A stretch of DNA of 64,000 nt, from positions 42,361,110 to 42,425,109 of the forward strand of contig CM060173.1 in NCBI GenBank assembly GCA_030549775.1, in the 5' to 3' direction. This document shows positions 1-12,480 of the stretch, piece by piece (the first letter of the stretch is position 1; each line of letters starts with the position of its first letter). The notes under the pieces were generated by a model. It was not told the origin of the DNA. It worked only from the letters and a program-made list of their open reading frames with translations, and made no database searches. The position numbers and the translations under genes were made by a program. The DNA comes from Tamarix chinensis (taxonomy: Eukaryota; Streptophyta; Magnoliopsida; Caryophyllales; Tamaricaceae).

Positions 1-2323
1 AATCACATTCAACAATACAATAACTACATCTCATGGATCAAATGAGAGTGGTATCAACAATTTATTAAAATTCAATAATGTGAGAGTATATTCTGAGAAA
101 GATTTTGATACCCCCATCAGAGGTGAACGATTGCAATTGAATGAAGGTTAGCATTGTTATTTTGTAGTAAGAATTGCTTAGTCACAATATGCACATTATT
201 CATAATGTATAAAGAAATATAAGATAATGATACAATATTTAATGGTTGATATTCTATTTTTTTTATAGATAATGAATTAGAAGACAACAATGGAACACCA
301 TTATCTGGTATGTACAAAGATATTTATTTAATTATTCTATCTTAAATTATAAATTTTCAAAATTTTTATACAAATGAAAATCATTAGTATTTGACATCAC
401 TTTTATTATATGTGTAGATTGTTTGGATATTGGAAATCCGATATATACATGCAATTTTAGTAATTCATTTTTTTGGTATGGAGAATGAATGACCAAAAGT
501 CGATCATCTCAAAATCCAAAATATTCTTTATGTTGTATGCAAGAAAACATTTGACTACCAGCAACAAGAAATCCTCCAAAATTGTTGAATGACTTATGAT
601 ATTTACGTAATGATAGAAGAAAATAGTACCTCTAAAATATCCGATCTTACAATAATATGTTTTGTTTCACATCCATGGGAGAAAAAGCTAATAGGAGTTT
701 GAATAATGGAAACTCTCCTCCAATATTTATATTCCATGACCAAAATTATTATCTTATGGGAAGCTTATTGCCACCTAAGGGTTCAGCGCCTAAATTTGCT
801 CTACTTTACATTTATGAAACGGAAAATGAACTCGAAAATAGAGTGAATTCTGTCAGGTGAGTTTTATAACAATCATTTCTCATTGATTATTGATTATTGA
901 ATATTCATATTTGAAGTTAATTATTCTAATAATATGTTACAATTATATTTGGTATAGGGAAAATCAAACCTTGCACAACCTCCATACATCTATTGTTTAT
1001 GACCTGAAGAAGATGCTTGATGAGAATAATGTGTTGGTCAAATCATTTAGAATGGTTAGATAAAAAATTGAAAAAGAGGGTTGTTCAAATGTAAAGTTGA
1101 AGTTGATTGGAAAAGGACAGGTGATGAAAGAAGATATAATCTATATATTGCTTATGAAGTTGTTGGATTAATTTTTGGTGGCTTTGATGCATCATTAGGT
1201 GATAGAGATATTTTGGTTGAAACTAAAACCGGTTTGCTAAATTGCATTAACCAACTGTATACTTCATATTGTGGTCTAAAATATCCTCTATTACTTCCAT
1301 ATGGTGACGATGGTTATAGAGAAGACATTCCGTTAATCTGTCATCGTGGAATTAAGTAGAGTGGTCAAATCAATATAAGCACAAAAGAGTATTTTTGTTA
1401 TCATTTGCAGGAAAAAGAGTCTAAGTTGTTGGTTATACTTTCTTCTATGAGGCTTCTCCAACAATTTATTGTTGATGCATGTATTATGGTTGAGACTTCT
1501 AGATTAACATACATTAAGTTACATCATAAACAATTATGTTGTGAGTTATATAGTGGACTAGTAGATGCAATACTAAGGGGTGAGATAGATCCATCCACAC
1601 AAGGAAAACAAGTTATTTTACCATCATCATTCACCGGTGGTGCTAGATATATGATCCAAAACTATCATGACACCATAGGGATTTGTAGATGGGTTGGTTA
1701 TCTTGACTTTTTCATCACATTTACTTGGAATCTAAAATGGCCATAAATAGTTTGTTATGTTGAAAACAGAGGTCTCAAGGCTTATGATTGCCCATACATT
1801 ACTATTCATGAATTTAAATTGAAGTTGCAATGTCTTATGAACAATCTTTGCACGAACAAGATATTCGGAATAGTTAGATCAAGTAAGATTTTAGTTTTTC
1901 TTTTTAAATTTTATTTCACATTAAAGTCTAGTGTGCTTTGTTAACATAGTTCTATATGTTTTTTCAATTATAGTTATATATACAATTGAATTCCAGAAGA
2001 ATGGGTTGGCACATGCTCATATATTGTTATTTCTTGCATTACAAGACAAGTATACAACGGGCAATGATATTAACAAGATCATTTTAGCAGAAATTTTAGA
2101 TAGTAACACCGATCCGGTATATTACAAAGCAGTTAAAGAATATATGGTACATGGATCATGTGGTGATACTAGAAGGAAATCCCCTTGCATGTCTAATGGT
2201 CGTTATACTAAGCATTTTCCTAAGAAATTCGTCGAATCAACAACTGTTGATAATGATGGGTATCTTGTGTACAAGCGACAAGATAATAGGATAACAATGC
2301 AGAATAATGGAGTTCCTCTTGAT

Positions 2324-2626
2324 TAGGGTTGTAAATGAGCTGAGCCAGTTCAATATTCGGCTTGACTTTGCTCGTTAAAAGCTCGATTCGGCTTATTCGT
2401 TTAGTTAAATGAGTCGAGCCCGAGCCTCACTTTTAGGCTCGTTTATTAAATGAGCTGAGACCAAGCTCGAAAATGCTCAACTCATCTTGGCTCATTAAAA
2501 TCTTGGTTCGAATCATTCATTTAGTTAAACGAGCCGAGCCCAAACATCATTTTAGGCTCATTTAATAAACCAAGCTGAGCCCAAACCTAGGGGTATTCGG
2601 CTTAGCTCGACTCGTTTACAACCCTA
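2324..2626. mobile_element. hAT-type MITE inserted in the Helitron Rep gene
   Basis: A 303-bp non-coding element with terminal inverted repeats: TAGGGTTGTAAATGAG at the left and CTCGTTTACAACCCTA at the right (one mismatch). It is flanked by an 8-bp target duplication, CTCTTGAT (2316-2323) and CTCATGAT (2627-2634), differing at one base. The 8-bp duplication and the TAGGG terminus fit non-autonomous hAT elements. The interior is built from imperfect copies of 'gagccgagcc'-like words in both orientations. Removing the element and one duplicate rejoins the Rep frame between VPLD and NIFI, so it inserted while the gene was still a recognisable frame. Confidence 0.85.
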
Positions 2627-2846
2627 CTCATGATAATATATTTATCATTCCTCACAATCATCATTTATTGCTCAAGTATAGTGCTCATCTTAATGTCGAG
2701 TGGTATAATGAATTGCACACTATCAATTATTTATTTAAATATGTCAACAAAGGTCATGATCATGTTATTGCCTCCTTCTATGAAAGCAGAAATACATATG
2801 AACTAGCCAAAATTGTAGAAGAAGTTAAAATGTATTATGAGTATAG

Positions 2847-2868
2847 ATATATATATATATATATATAT
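2847..2868. repeat. (AT)n microsatellite inside Rep coding sequence
   Basis: A run of eleven AT units replaces the codons normally following the Rep Tyr domain. The downstream homologous reading (…RIFKYDIQFRDPPVERL) lies in a different frame from the upstream one, so expansion of this tract probably caused the frameshift. Confidence 0.75.
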
Positions 2869-5007
2869 TATCATGTGAGGCATCATGGAGGATATTCAAA
2901 TATGATATTCAATTTAGGGATCCACCGGTGGAAAGGTTAGGCTTTTATCTTCCAAATAAACAAAGTGTTATTTTCTCTAACTCTAATCCAATCGATAATG
3001 TTGTGGATCGGTTATCAGCTAAACAAAGCATGTTTATGGCTTGGATGAAGGCAAATGAAAAATATCCGCAAGTAAGGGAATTAACTTATGTAGAATTTCT
3101 AACAAAATTCATTTGGGATAAGTATAATACAGAGTGGAGACCAAGGTAAAATAGGTTCTCCATTGGATATATTTTCTATGTCCCTCCTAATACCAGTGAG
3201 TTGTACTATTTAAGATGTCTTCTTAATGTTTTTCGTGGACCTAGAAGTTATGATGAAATAAGATGCATTAATGGTGAACAACATTCATCATACCATGATT
3301 CTTACTATGCCCTAGTTTTGTTAGATGATGATGATAAAGAATACATTGATGGTATAATTGAGGCAAGTCATTGTACTTTTACATCTTCTTTAAGAAAATT
3401 ACTTGCCAAATTATTGGCATCAAAGTCACTTATAAGGCCAGAAGTTGTTTGGGATAATTATTGGACTTACATGACCGATGAAATTTTATACAAACAACGT
3501 TTAAGGTTACATCACAAAGGTAACTTCATTTATTCATCAAATTCTTATTATCTATAAATTTAAATTATAATTTTACAACATAATTCATACATCTTTATAA
3601 TATTCTTTTATTCTTTCGTAGAACTTCATTTGGAAGTTGATGACATCAAAAATTATGGGTTTGTAGGTGCTGAAATTGTTTTGCAAAAATGTGGTAAAAG
3701 CTTACGAAATTTTGAATCAATGTCATTCCTACCCAATGAGTTTTTTGAAGCAATAGGAAATAAATTGATGCGTGAGGAAATGTGTTACAATCGGTCAAAA
3801 TTGAAAGAAGAACTCAAAAAACTCTTATCTCATATGACCTCGGAACAACGACACATGTATGACACTATAATGGAGGCAACCAAGTCTGATGCAGGTGGAT
3901 TGTTCTTTGTTTATGGATATGGAGGTATAGGAAAGACATTTATATGGAGGAATTTATCAGCAGCTATAAGATCAAAAGGAGATATTGTGTTAAATGTCGC
4001 ATTAAGGGGAATTGCTTCTCTTTTATTACCAAGTGGAAGGATAGCTCATTATTGCTTCAAAATGGATTGCAAGCATAGGAGTTGAAGCAATTGGAGGGAG
4101 TAATGATGGTCATGCAACGTTAGAAATTCCAGATGATCTTCTAACAAAACATTTTGAAGACCCAATTGTGGAAAGCACGTATTCAGAGTACAATGGAAAT
4201 ATCACTAACGATGCTTATTTTGAAGGAAGATCTATATTATCACCAACTCTTGATATTGTTGAGTCCATCAATGAATACATGTTGTCAATTAAATCTACTG
4301 AAGAGAAAACCTATTTTAGTTCTGATACAACATGCAAATTAGATGCAAATAATGATTTATTACAAGATCTACACACTCTAGAATCTCTAAATGGAATTAA
4401 GTGCTCCGATGTACCAAACCATGTGTTGAATTTGAAGATAGGTACACTAGTTATATTGTTCAGGAATATTGATCATTCACTAAGCCTATGCAATGGTACT
4501 AGGATTATCATCACAAGGCTTGGATCTCATGTCTTGGAAGCAAAGATCTTAGGTGAAAATAATGTTGGTCATCGAGTATTATTACCAAGAATGTCTTTAA
4601 CTTCATCTAAATTGAGAGTACCTTTCAAGTTTAATCGAAGACAATTTCTCTTAATTATATCATATGTGATTACAATCACCAAAAGTCAAAGTCAATCTTT
4701 TAGTAATGTTGGTTTATTTTTAAAAAACCAGTATTCTGTCATGGTCAATTATATGTTGTGGTTTCTCTAATCACAAATCATAGAGGTTTAAAATTTTTGA
4801 TATGTGATGATGATGTTTATCAAGATAATATAACAATAAATGTTATATTTAAGGAAGTGTTCAAAAAGATTTGATTATGTAATTTTATCAGTTATGTACA
4901 AATACTTTATCTCTAATCATTTAGATTTATATCGTATTTTCAAGTATTAGTTTATATTTTCATTTTCAAGACTAAACATGTTAAATATACCTCATTTATT
5001 ATTATCT

Positions 5008-5034
5008 CTGTGCATCGTACAGGTGAAAATCTAG
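5008..5034 (+). other. Helitron 3' terminus: hairpin plus CTAG
   Basis: CTGTGC (5008-5013) pairs with GTACAG (5017-5022), six pairs including one G-T, around an ATC loop. Eight bases later come CTAG (5031-5034) and a T, matching the hairpin-then-CTRR-then-T arrangement of Helitron ends. This fixes the right border of the element. Confidence 0.88.
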
Positions 5035-6668
5035 TTATGCCCTAAAGGGTAAATCCATAATCATATCATCCATTCATATACACATGTTTAACATACCACT
5101 TATTTTCCACTTATTCGTTCTTTTTATTCCCTAACAAAAGTTCAGGTGGTTCATAAGACTAAGGTCAAACCTATATTCAACTAAGTCAACAAACCAAGTA
5201 CAATGGTCAAACAATCCTAATTAGGCCTTAAGGGATAGTACTTGGTCCACAAAAACTATGGACACGAATCAAATTACAAAGATTATAGAAATATAGAAAA
5301 TAGGGCAATCTGTTCAAGCGAAAAGCAAAGTCCCTCAACTGATAATGCCTATCAATAAACTAGACAAACATATAACACATACCAGAATAAGCATTATCAC
5401 TCAACCAAAAAGAAACATTGGTTGGTCCATAAAGCACCATCATTCCACTAAAACTTCCATCAACTGATTGGGAACATGGATACATCAACTATTGTGGTGA
5501 ATTAGTTGATTAACGGTATTAATGCTCTAACATCAACTTTGAAAATCACTTAAAAAAATTTCCTGCATTCTAACACAATATTACATGGACTAGTATGCAT
5601 TATAATCATTTCAAAGAACATTTCAAAAATCTCTTCATGCTTTAAAGCCATTAATCAACACAAATCCTACTTGCATGTATAAATTACCATGTAATCATAA
5701 AATCCCTAAAACATGTATTATACACCACATGCTTCCATATAAACATCATCAAGCCATAATATTATTTGTGAATTCCTTAGCATGTAATTTTTCAAATATC
5801 TTAAAAAAATATAACACATTCACAACCACATGCCCAATCATTCTACCTAAGAAGTAAGAATAACTTACCTCACCAAAGTAAGAAAAGTAAGCAAGTACAA
5901 GAGTGAGCTTAATACAAGATCACACCACCTTCAATCCTTTAAGATAACTTGGAAAATTCACAATCACAATTCATAAAATACTTTCGTAAATCCTATGAAA
6001 CTAATAAGTGAAACAAATTTATAGAAAATAGAAGGAACTAAGAAAATACTCAACCTTTTTTAAAAAAACAAATAGAAAAGAAGGAGAACTTGAATCCTTC
6101 AATTTCTCTTAGATCTTATCCTACTTTGATTAAGGAAAGAAATGGAGGAATAGATAAAGGATTATATAGAGGAAAACCATGAAGTAAATCTTAGAGGTAA
6201 GAGATGAGGAGGCAAGGGAAAGTTTGGAGTGTATTTTTGTAGGTTGAAGATAACAACACAAAGAGAGAAAGGAAATCGGAGGACAAAGATTATGTTTTAG
6301 TAAGGAAATGAGGACCAGGGTATATATAATTCATAGTTCTAATCCTCCATCATAAAATTAGGTATCATAAGGCTCATTAGGTGAACAATCATTATACTTT
6401 CAATCACCAAACTACACTGGTGTTTTTGAAATGGCATAGATAATGTATGCCAAGTTGAATCATAAAGGGAGTAAAGATTAGAAAGAGAAAGGGTCAGCAT
6501 TCTACCCTAAGAGAAGATCTAAAAATCAAGAAATAAAGCCTTAACTACCTTTATCAAAGAGGAAAGAAAGAGAAAAGAAGACCTAAATAAGAAGAACCAC
6601 CCTCTCTTATTTACAAAAGCAATTCCTAAAATCTACCAAAAAGCCTAAAAATTAAATTTATAAAGCTA
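5035..6668 (-). other. No gene; AT-rich LTR-like remnant
   Basis: No coding sequence is supported. On the minus strand a TATATATACCC core near 6323-6333 is preceded by AT-rich sequence and followed by a purine/pyrimidine-skewed stretch, an arrangement resembling the promoter part of the other large LTRs in the window. No LTR terminus or target duplication could be assigned, so this is probably an old LTR fragment cut by the Helitron on the left and by the family-A LTR on the right. Confidence 0.3.
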
Positions 6669-7429
6669 AACTTTAACACCCCAAAATTGAATATTTTTTT
6701 AAACAAAAAATGGGAGCAATAACTTTAGAACCTGTGAATTTTGGGAATGCTACGGCTACACTTAGTACTAGACCGGTTCACTGCTACTATTCTAATACTA
6801 AGTGCTAAGGCTAGAAAGGATTATTATCAAACTTAATTTAATACTTAAACCAAACATTCATAAGGAGAAAAACTAGAAGGGTTATAACACAGAAATCAGA
6901 GTATGCATAAAAAGTTTACATTATCCAAGTACGAAATCAAGTTCCTTGAAAGGAATAATGTCTACATGAGAAAGTTTAATTCTAGAAAATCTAATACATG
7001 AAAGAAATAACAAAAGGAAATAAACTAACATAGAGAGAGAATCCGGCCATGCCACTCCTGGTCTTCGAGCCAGGCACATGCTTAACACTCAGCCCCGCCT
7101 AATGCCTCATAGATAACAAAGGCATCAAAATAAGCATCACCTACCTGCACCATGTCAGATAGGTCTCCTGCTCGTGAGAATGAATAGCACCCATAAAAAA
7201 AAGTTATCAGTACGCTACGTACTGAGTATGGTAACCATGCACTAAGGCTAACACATAAAAGCACATAATCCAAGAAGGATAATAAAACAACATGTGATCA
7301 CTTTAGAAAAATAATAAAATAAATAAAGGCCATTTATTATCCGAATTAATTAATTTATTAATCTATTATCGATACTAAGTTCACATCATACTCTTTATCA
7401 AATCTATGCGAGTATAGAAGCCCCATTAT

Positions 7430-7760
7430 TATAGTCGATGGATCAGTCACATATAGGGCAACATGCACCTAACCACTATTATAGCTAGTGGATTGGCCAC
7501 ATATAGGGCGAGACACCCTAACCACTATTTAGTACCGATGGATCGGTTCTGCTCCTACTCACATTGTGTTCCACTGTAAGTACTTAGTGTCTTTTATATG
7601 TCTTAGCAACTCAGGTTTGGTTTATCAAGCTCGGGATCCCCCACTATTATAACCAGTAGACTGGAAACACACAGGGCATAAAGCTCCTGACTACTATTAT
7701 AACCGGTGGATCAGACACATATAGGATGGAACACCCTAACCACTATTCCTAACTGGTGAA
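7430..7760 (-). repeat. LTR-A module repeats ('ccactattataaccggtgga')
   Basis: About six degenerate copies of a ~50-60 bp unit containing 'actattataaccggtggatc' and 'acatatagggc'. The same unit, in the opposite orientation as expected, occurs in the other two family-A LTRs at 35530-35910 and 63570-63860. Confidence 0.6.
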
Positions 7761-8394
7761 TCGGCTTGGACCTAGCTCAATAATCTTTCACTTTACATGA
7801 TTAATGTCTTAAGTGTCTTATTTAGAATTTTAACCCTAGACATGCATGACTAACTCCCTCTACACTTATCCTCCAAAAGGACCTGTCTCACATCGTAAGA
7901 CTCATGCACCTCCTAACTTGGCCTAACATCCTTTCCTCCTTACCCTAACTCACACTAGAGCCCATCTCCCATGTATGTGGGGCAAGGCTCACTACCTTAC
8001 ACTTCCAAGTCCACTCATCGTCTCACTCTAGGGTTTTATTCTGAAACCCTAATTTAGGCCTAAGTGGCCCATCTACTCCTCCTCACATAACCCAAATCAT
8101 TTTAACACTCCACACATCACAATTCATAGATTCCACCCTCATCATCACACTTTAATCACCAAGTACATGTGTGACTATGAACCCTAGGTAGCCACACTAA
8201 ACCCTAACTGGCCACACCAAACCCTAGCTCGGTCTCCCATGTACCCTTATACTGTCTCACGTACTATTTTTCATCCAAAGTTTTTAAACACTCAAACAAA
8301 ATTTCCATCACCTTTCTCATACCCCAAATCAACTTTCCATATGTAAATTCCACCCCCATGCAGACTTTGCACATCCCATGCAACCCTTCGAACT

Positions 8395-8575
8395 TTTTCA
8401 TGCAAACCCTATAGCTTCCATGTGAAACCCTAGATTCACCCATACAAACCCTAGATTCTTCCCTATGTACTTAGATTCTCCCATGAAAACCCTAGATCCA
8501 TTCATACAAAACCCTAGATTTTGCCATACAAAACCCTAGATTCCTCCATGCAACACCCCATATTCTTCCATTTAT
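8395..8575 (+). repeat. Degenerate 'AAACCCTAGATT' tandem repeat
   Basis: About seven copies of 'catacaaaaccctagattc' at roughly 28-base spacing inside the family-A LTR. It is not the plant telomere heptamer, which would be TTTAGGG without the extra GATT. Confidence 0.55.
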
Positions 8576-9065
8576 GGTCATGCAACATTTAGGTCAACTC
8601 CACATCATTTCACTCCATATCATCATATTACATAATCTAGCATGCATGTCTTATAGGCTCCCATCATATCACATCACAATCACAACACAAACATATAATA
8701 CACAAAATATAAGATAACACATAAACGTACCTCAACTCCAAGCCGCACCATGCATAAGATAGTTATAACAATACACATAAGGTACATCACATATTATGGC
8801 ACATGGCATACAAGGCATATAAAACACATTACATACATACGGCCTTAGCTATAACCTTACCTAATACGACACCAGTCTTGGAGCACGCTCTACGCCTCCT
8901 TAGGGTTTTGACTGGTCTCTCCTATAAGAGAAAAAACTAAATATTAGTCTCCCTCCTACCAAAAATACCATTACTCCTTATCTATGCTAAGATTAGGGTT
9001 TTGAATAAAATAATAATATAATAGTAATAACACTAAACTAATTACTAATTTTGCTCAAGGTAAAA

Positions 9066-9093
9066 TTAATAATAATAATGATGATGATGATGA

Positions 9094-9177
<84 letters not shown>

Positions 9178-9460
9178 TGGTTCGAAATAAATGGTGGAAT
9201 AAGGGCTTCGACCCTTCACCAAAATAATACCAATAATAATACTATAAACATTAATAATAATAATAGTAATAATAATAATAATAATAAATAATAGTAATTA
9301 TGGAATAATAATAATGATGATGATAATAATACTAATACTAATAATAATATAAATCGAAAATAAAGTAAAGTAGGGTTTTGACCCTACTTTAAAATAATAA
9401 TAATAATGTTGTTGTTGTTGATGATGATGATGATGATGATGACAAGAATAGTAATAACAC

Positions 9461-9499
<39 letters not shown>

Positions 9500-9557
9500 T
9501 AATTGAACTAAAATAAAACAGAGCTTCAACCCTCAATAACAATAAAAATAATAACAT

Positions 9558-9589
<32 letters not shown>

Positions 9590-9594
9590 ATAAT
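9066..9594. repeat. Compound trinucleotide microsatellites (AAT/ATG/GTT/TAG)
   Basis: Long (AAT)n runs near 9067-9079, 9096-9178, 9250-9288 and 9459-9500, with (ATG)n near 9079-9096 and 9418-9440, (GTT)n near 9408-9420 and (TAG)n at about 9556-9588. They are separated by short repeated pieces such as 'tagggttttgaccct'. The block lies inside the family-A LTR just beside its purine-rich tract. Confidence 0.85.
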
Positions 9595-9599
9595 ATATT

Positions 9600-10810
9600 T
9601 AAAATAATGTAAATATAAAAAATAAAATAAATATAGCTTGTATAAATAGGGTAAAAGGGTTAAGAGGATTTAGGGTTCCACCTTGGGTTGGTGGTGACAA
9701 GCGGCACTGGCGGTGGTGCATAGCGGCAGTGAATGGAAAAAGAGAAGAAAAGAGAGAAAGTTGAGTGCTAGGAAAAGGAGAGGGAGTAAGGTGGTAGAAA
9801 TTGGGGTGTTTATGATTGCCTAGATGGAGAGGAGTAGAATGAGGGTGGCGGCGCACAGTAGCGGTTGTGGTGGCCAAAAGGGGAGGAAAAGAAGAAAGAG
9901 AGAAGGAGAGAGAGGAAGAGGAAAAGAAAGGTAAAGGAAGGTAGAGGGGAGTCTGTAGTGCAGTTTGGGAGGTATAGGAGGCGATGGTTATGATGGGAGT
10001 AGTGGATAATGGTGATGCGAAGGGCGGCGGATGTGGAAGGAAGGGTTGATCAAGGAGGCTACTTTGCACGGCCAGGGTGGCTCGTGCAGGGAAAATTGAG
10101 GGAGAAGGGTGGTGTAGTTAGTTAAAGGACAGTGTAGGGAGTGCTTAGGTGGAAGACTTGGGGACAGCGTTGGATGACGGCGATGAAAGAGTGGTCTAAC
10201 TAGGCAGTGGTGAAAAGGGCTGATTTTTCTGGGTTTGAAGCAAAACTCGATTCTAGGGCTAGCAAGGGGGTATTTATAGGCTAAAGGAGAGGATGAGGTC
10301 AAAGAGAAGATAGGAGGATAGGGTAGGTAGATTAGGGTTCATCAGCTAGTGACGGTAGGCCTGCAAAATTCAAATCTTGGAAGGGATGGTTGGCCATGAA
10401 AGAGGGGATCATGCGCGAGAAGAGAGGGGAGTGGGTTGGGTCAAAGTGGCTAGTGAGTGAGGGGGAAGGAGAGAGAAGAGAAACAGTCGGTTAATGGGTG
10501 TGATCGGTGGCAAAAAACCAAGGAGCTGGGAGGAGTTGCAAGTCAATGGAGGAAAGAGGAAGGAAGGAGGAACAAAGAAAGGCGTGTGTGGACCGGCCAC
10601 TTGGGGGAAAAGAAAGAAAAGAAAAGAAGGAGAATCGAACCGGGCGATGGGGGAGGAATAAAATGAAACTCGGCATGCTGGGCTGCATGGGGCTGAAGGA
10701 GAAGAGAAATCAAGGAAAACAGGTTGCAAACAGGCCCAGGTCGGGGAAATAAAAAAGAAAAGAAGAAGGAAAAAGGAAGAAAAAGAAAGAAAAGAAAGAA
10801 AGAACAAGGA
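9600..10810 (-). other. Strand-asymmetric purine-rich block of the LTR; open frames are compositional
   Basis: The plus strand is strongly purine-rich, so the minus (LTR sense) strand is pyrimidine-rich. Open frames of 156, 132 and 104 codons on the minus strand encode Pro/Ser/Leu/Phe-rich sequence with no motif. Comparable blocks occur at the same relative place in the other two family-A LTRs, so this is a conserved leader or promoter-proximal feature of the LTR. I do not call a protein here. Confidence 0.6.
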
Positions 10811-11135
10811 AAAAAGGGGAAAGAAAAATAGGTGGATTAGATTATTTGGATTATTTTGGTAATTTGGGATATTTAAAAAATAATAATATTTAAATAAAAT
10901 AATATGAAATTCCCTTTTTAGGCAAATTTTAGGATTTTTGAAAGATTTTTCCAGAATTCCTTTTAATTAGCAAAATAGTCTAATTTTCTCCAATTAAATT
11001 ATTTATAAACTTCCTATTAATTTGGTCCTATTTACTCCCTCTTATTTTTAATAAAATAATTTATTTAATAAATTTTCAAAATAAATTCTTAATTAGCTAA
11101 AATTATTAAAATTAAGGTTATAGGGCATTTCATGA

Positions 11136-12480
11136 ACATGCTTGTATAAATAATTATAACCAAAACAAAGCATCGCCATAAAGTTAAAAAAAATGGTGGA
11201 AAGAAAATAATATTAAAATGAGAAGAGAAGAATCAAGTTTGCTCAATAATTTGTCAACTAATAGGCCCTATAAATTAACCAATTATTCAAGGTTGGGAAA
11301 ATTTTAAATGAGTGCACACATCGACTAATGAGACTAGCCCATCAACTAAAGCCTCCCAAGATACTCTCTACCCCTTTTTCTTCAAACTTATCAAAACTTT
11401 GATCAAATCAAAACTCAAATGCACATCAATTCAAGATCAAATACACCTTAAATCAAGATCCAACATATAGTAACACTAAATTTTATGAGTTATTACATGA
11501 ATGCCCTAGACATGAATAATGATATTTTGGTATGTTAGAGAAAATGTGTGTTTAAGTGAAAAACAAAAAGTGTTTTCATGAAATTTACCTAAAACATTAT
11601 AAATAACATATTAGAATACAAATGAGCCATAAAAATGCAATTTATAGTTTATAGAAAATCATTTGAAGTTTCATAAGTCTAAAAAAGCTTATATAACCTA
11701 AAATCACAACTCAAATATTAGATTAGTTAAGAAAATTGAATACAAACATCAAATGCAATAACTTTATCTTTCCAAAAATGTAAATCCTAAATACATCAAG
11801 TTTTCTAGATAGAATATATATCACAATAGGATTGGTTTCATATCAATTGGTTTCTTAACTTAGTTAATCCTACATGTAATGTAGATAAGGTAACATAAGC
11901 TAATTTGCTCACAGAGTATTACCTAGCACCTCTTATTCTTCCTTCATAAGTTAGGCAATAAAAAATGAATTTATTTTTAAAATTCTATTAATTTCAATGG
12001 ATTTATAAGGCTCCATCAAACTATTAACCTACATATAGTTAGGATATACGAACATGCATTTTACTAGCTTTGTAGAAAAAATCATATAGGAAGTTTTGTA
12101 TTAAAGCATGCATCATCTGATATAGTAAATTAGAAAAACTACCTTGCACGCCTAATAGGCTACTTTCAAATTCCACCTTGTGAATTATAGATGCAAAAAA
12201 CTAAATTTACATATAAAAATTAAAGAAAAGGTTATCATATATTCATATTTCTTAGAAAAATGATGACGATTACTAAAAAAAATGCATAATTACTAAATTT
12301 CTAGGAAAATGCATAAGTGTTGTTATTTATTACTACTAATATGCCACTCCCCCAAATAAAATGAACTAGTATCTTCACTATTATAGAGAGTAGGACTTTA
12401 AAAGGTGGCACTAAAGGTAAGACCCTATAGGGTTAATCTAATAAAATGAAAAACCATCTTGTCAACATGCACCACCTATG
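11136..12480. other. No gene; AT-rich unassigned sequence
   Basis: No open frame with recognisable content and no terminal repeat that could be paired. A short 'cactattatagagagtagg' at 12377-12397 resembles the LTR-A module, suggesting old LTR debris. Confidence 0.4.

Larger units (their letters stand above)
1..4874 (+). pseudogene. Helitron RepHel (Rep + PIF1-like helicase), decayed, intron-containing
   Basis: The family protein nicks and joins ssDNA (Rep) and unwinds it (5'-3' PIF1-like helicase). Visible parts: a zinc-finger-like region around 430-560; the conserved FTSMGEK block near 663; a Helitron-like N-terminal domain at 1081-1740; the HUH motif (His-Ala-His, 2012-2020) in GLAHAHILLFL; catalytic tyrosines in NYLFKYVNKG (2728-2730 and 2740-2742); Walker A GYGGIGKT at 3915-3938; and helicase C-terminal motifs in 4168-4770, ending at TGA 4872-4874. 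Apparent introns with GT...AG borders: 147-268, 308-417, 857-957, 1883-1973 and 3520-3621. Lesions: in-frame stops at 1357-1359, 1744-1746 and 3147-3149; a frameshift at the TA tract near 2850; an internal helicase deletion near 4055-4075 that removes the Walker B region; a one-base shift near 4730. Assignment is from motif order and overall resemblance. Confidence 0.85.
1..5034 (+). mobile_element. Helitron DNA transposon, 3' part (5' end outside window)
   Basis: A degenerate plant Helitron, a rolling-circle transposon. Support is a RepHel-type coding region in the right order (zinc-finger-like N-terminus, Rep HUH and tyrosine motifs, then PIF1-type helicase) and a textbook 3' terminus: a short hairpin at 5008-5022 followed by CTAG at 5031-5034 and a host T at 5035. 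The 5' TC terminus is not visible; coding-like sequence is already present at base 1, so the element begins upstream. It is inactive as it stands because of several in-frame stops, frameshifts, a helicase deletion and a MITE insertion. Confidence is high for the family and for the 3' end. Confidence 0.9.
6669..11135 (-). mobile_element. Family-A long LTR (copy 1), minus strand
   Basis: A ~4.5 kb LTR related to those at 31970-36608 and 60318 onward. Read on the minus strand its last ~170 bases correspond to 36450-36608: 'ctagtactaagtg' beside 'tagcacttagtattagaatag', ending in AATTTTGGGGTGTTA. Further shared parts, in LTR order, are an AT-rich start, a ~1.2 kb pyrimidine-rich block (plus-strand purine-rich 9600-10810), and a late block of 'ccactattataaccggtgga' motifs (7430-7760). 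The 3' border (6669) is clear. The 5' border near 11135 is approximate because the TGTAAC start is not preserved. No gag or pol is attached, so it is probably a solo LTR of a large Ty3/gypsy family. Confidence 0.65.

Noticed and set aside
2324..2626. Stowaway-type MITE with TA target duplication
   Set aside because: TA flanks are possible, but the 8-bp CTCTTGAT/CTCATGAT duplication and the exact frame restoration fit hAT better.
8160..8575. Interstitial telomere repeats ('aaaccctaaac')
   Set aside because: The units are AAACCCTAGATT with ~28-base spacing, not contiguous TTTAGGG heptamers.
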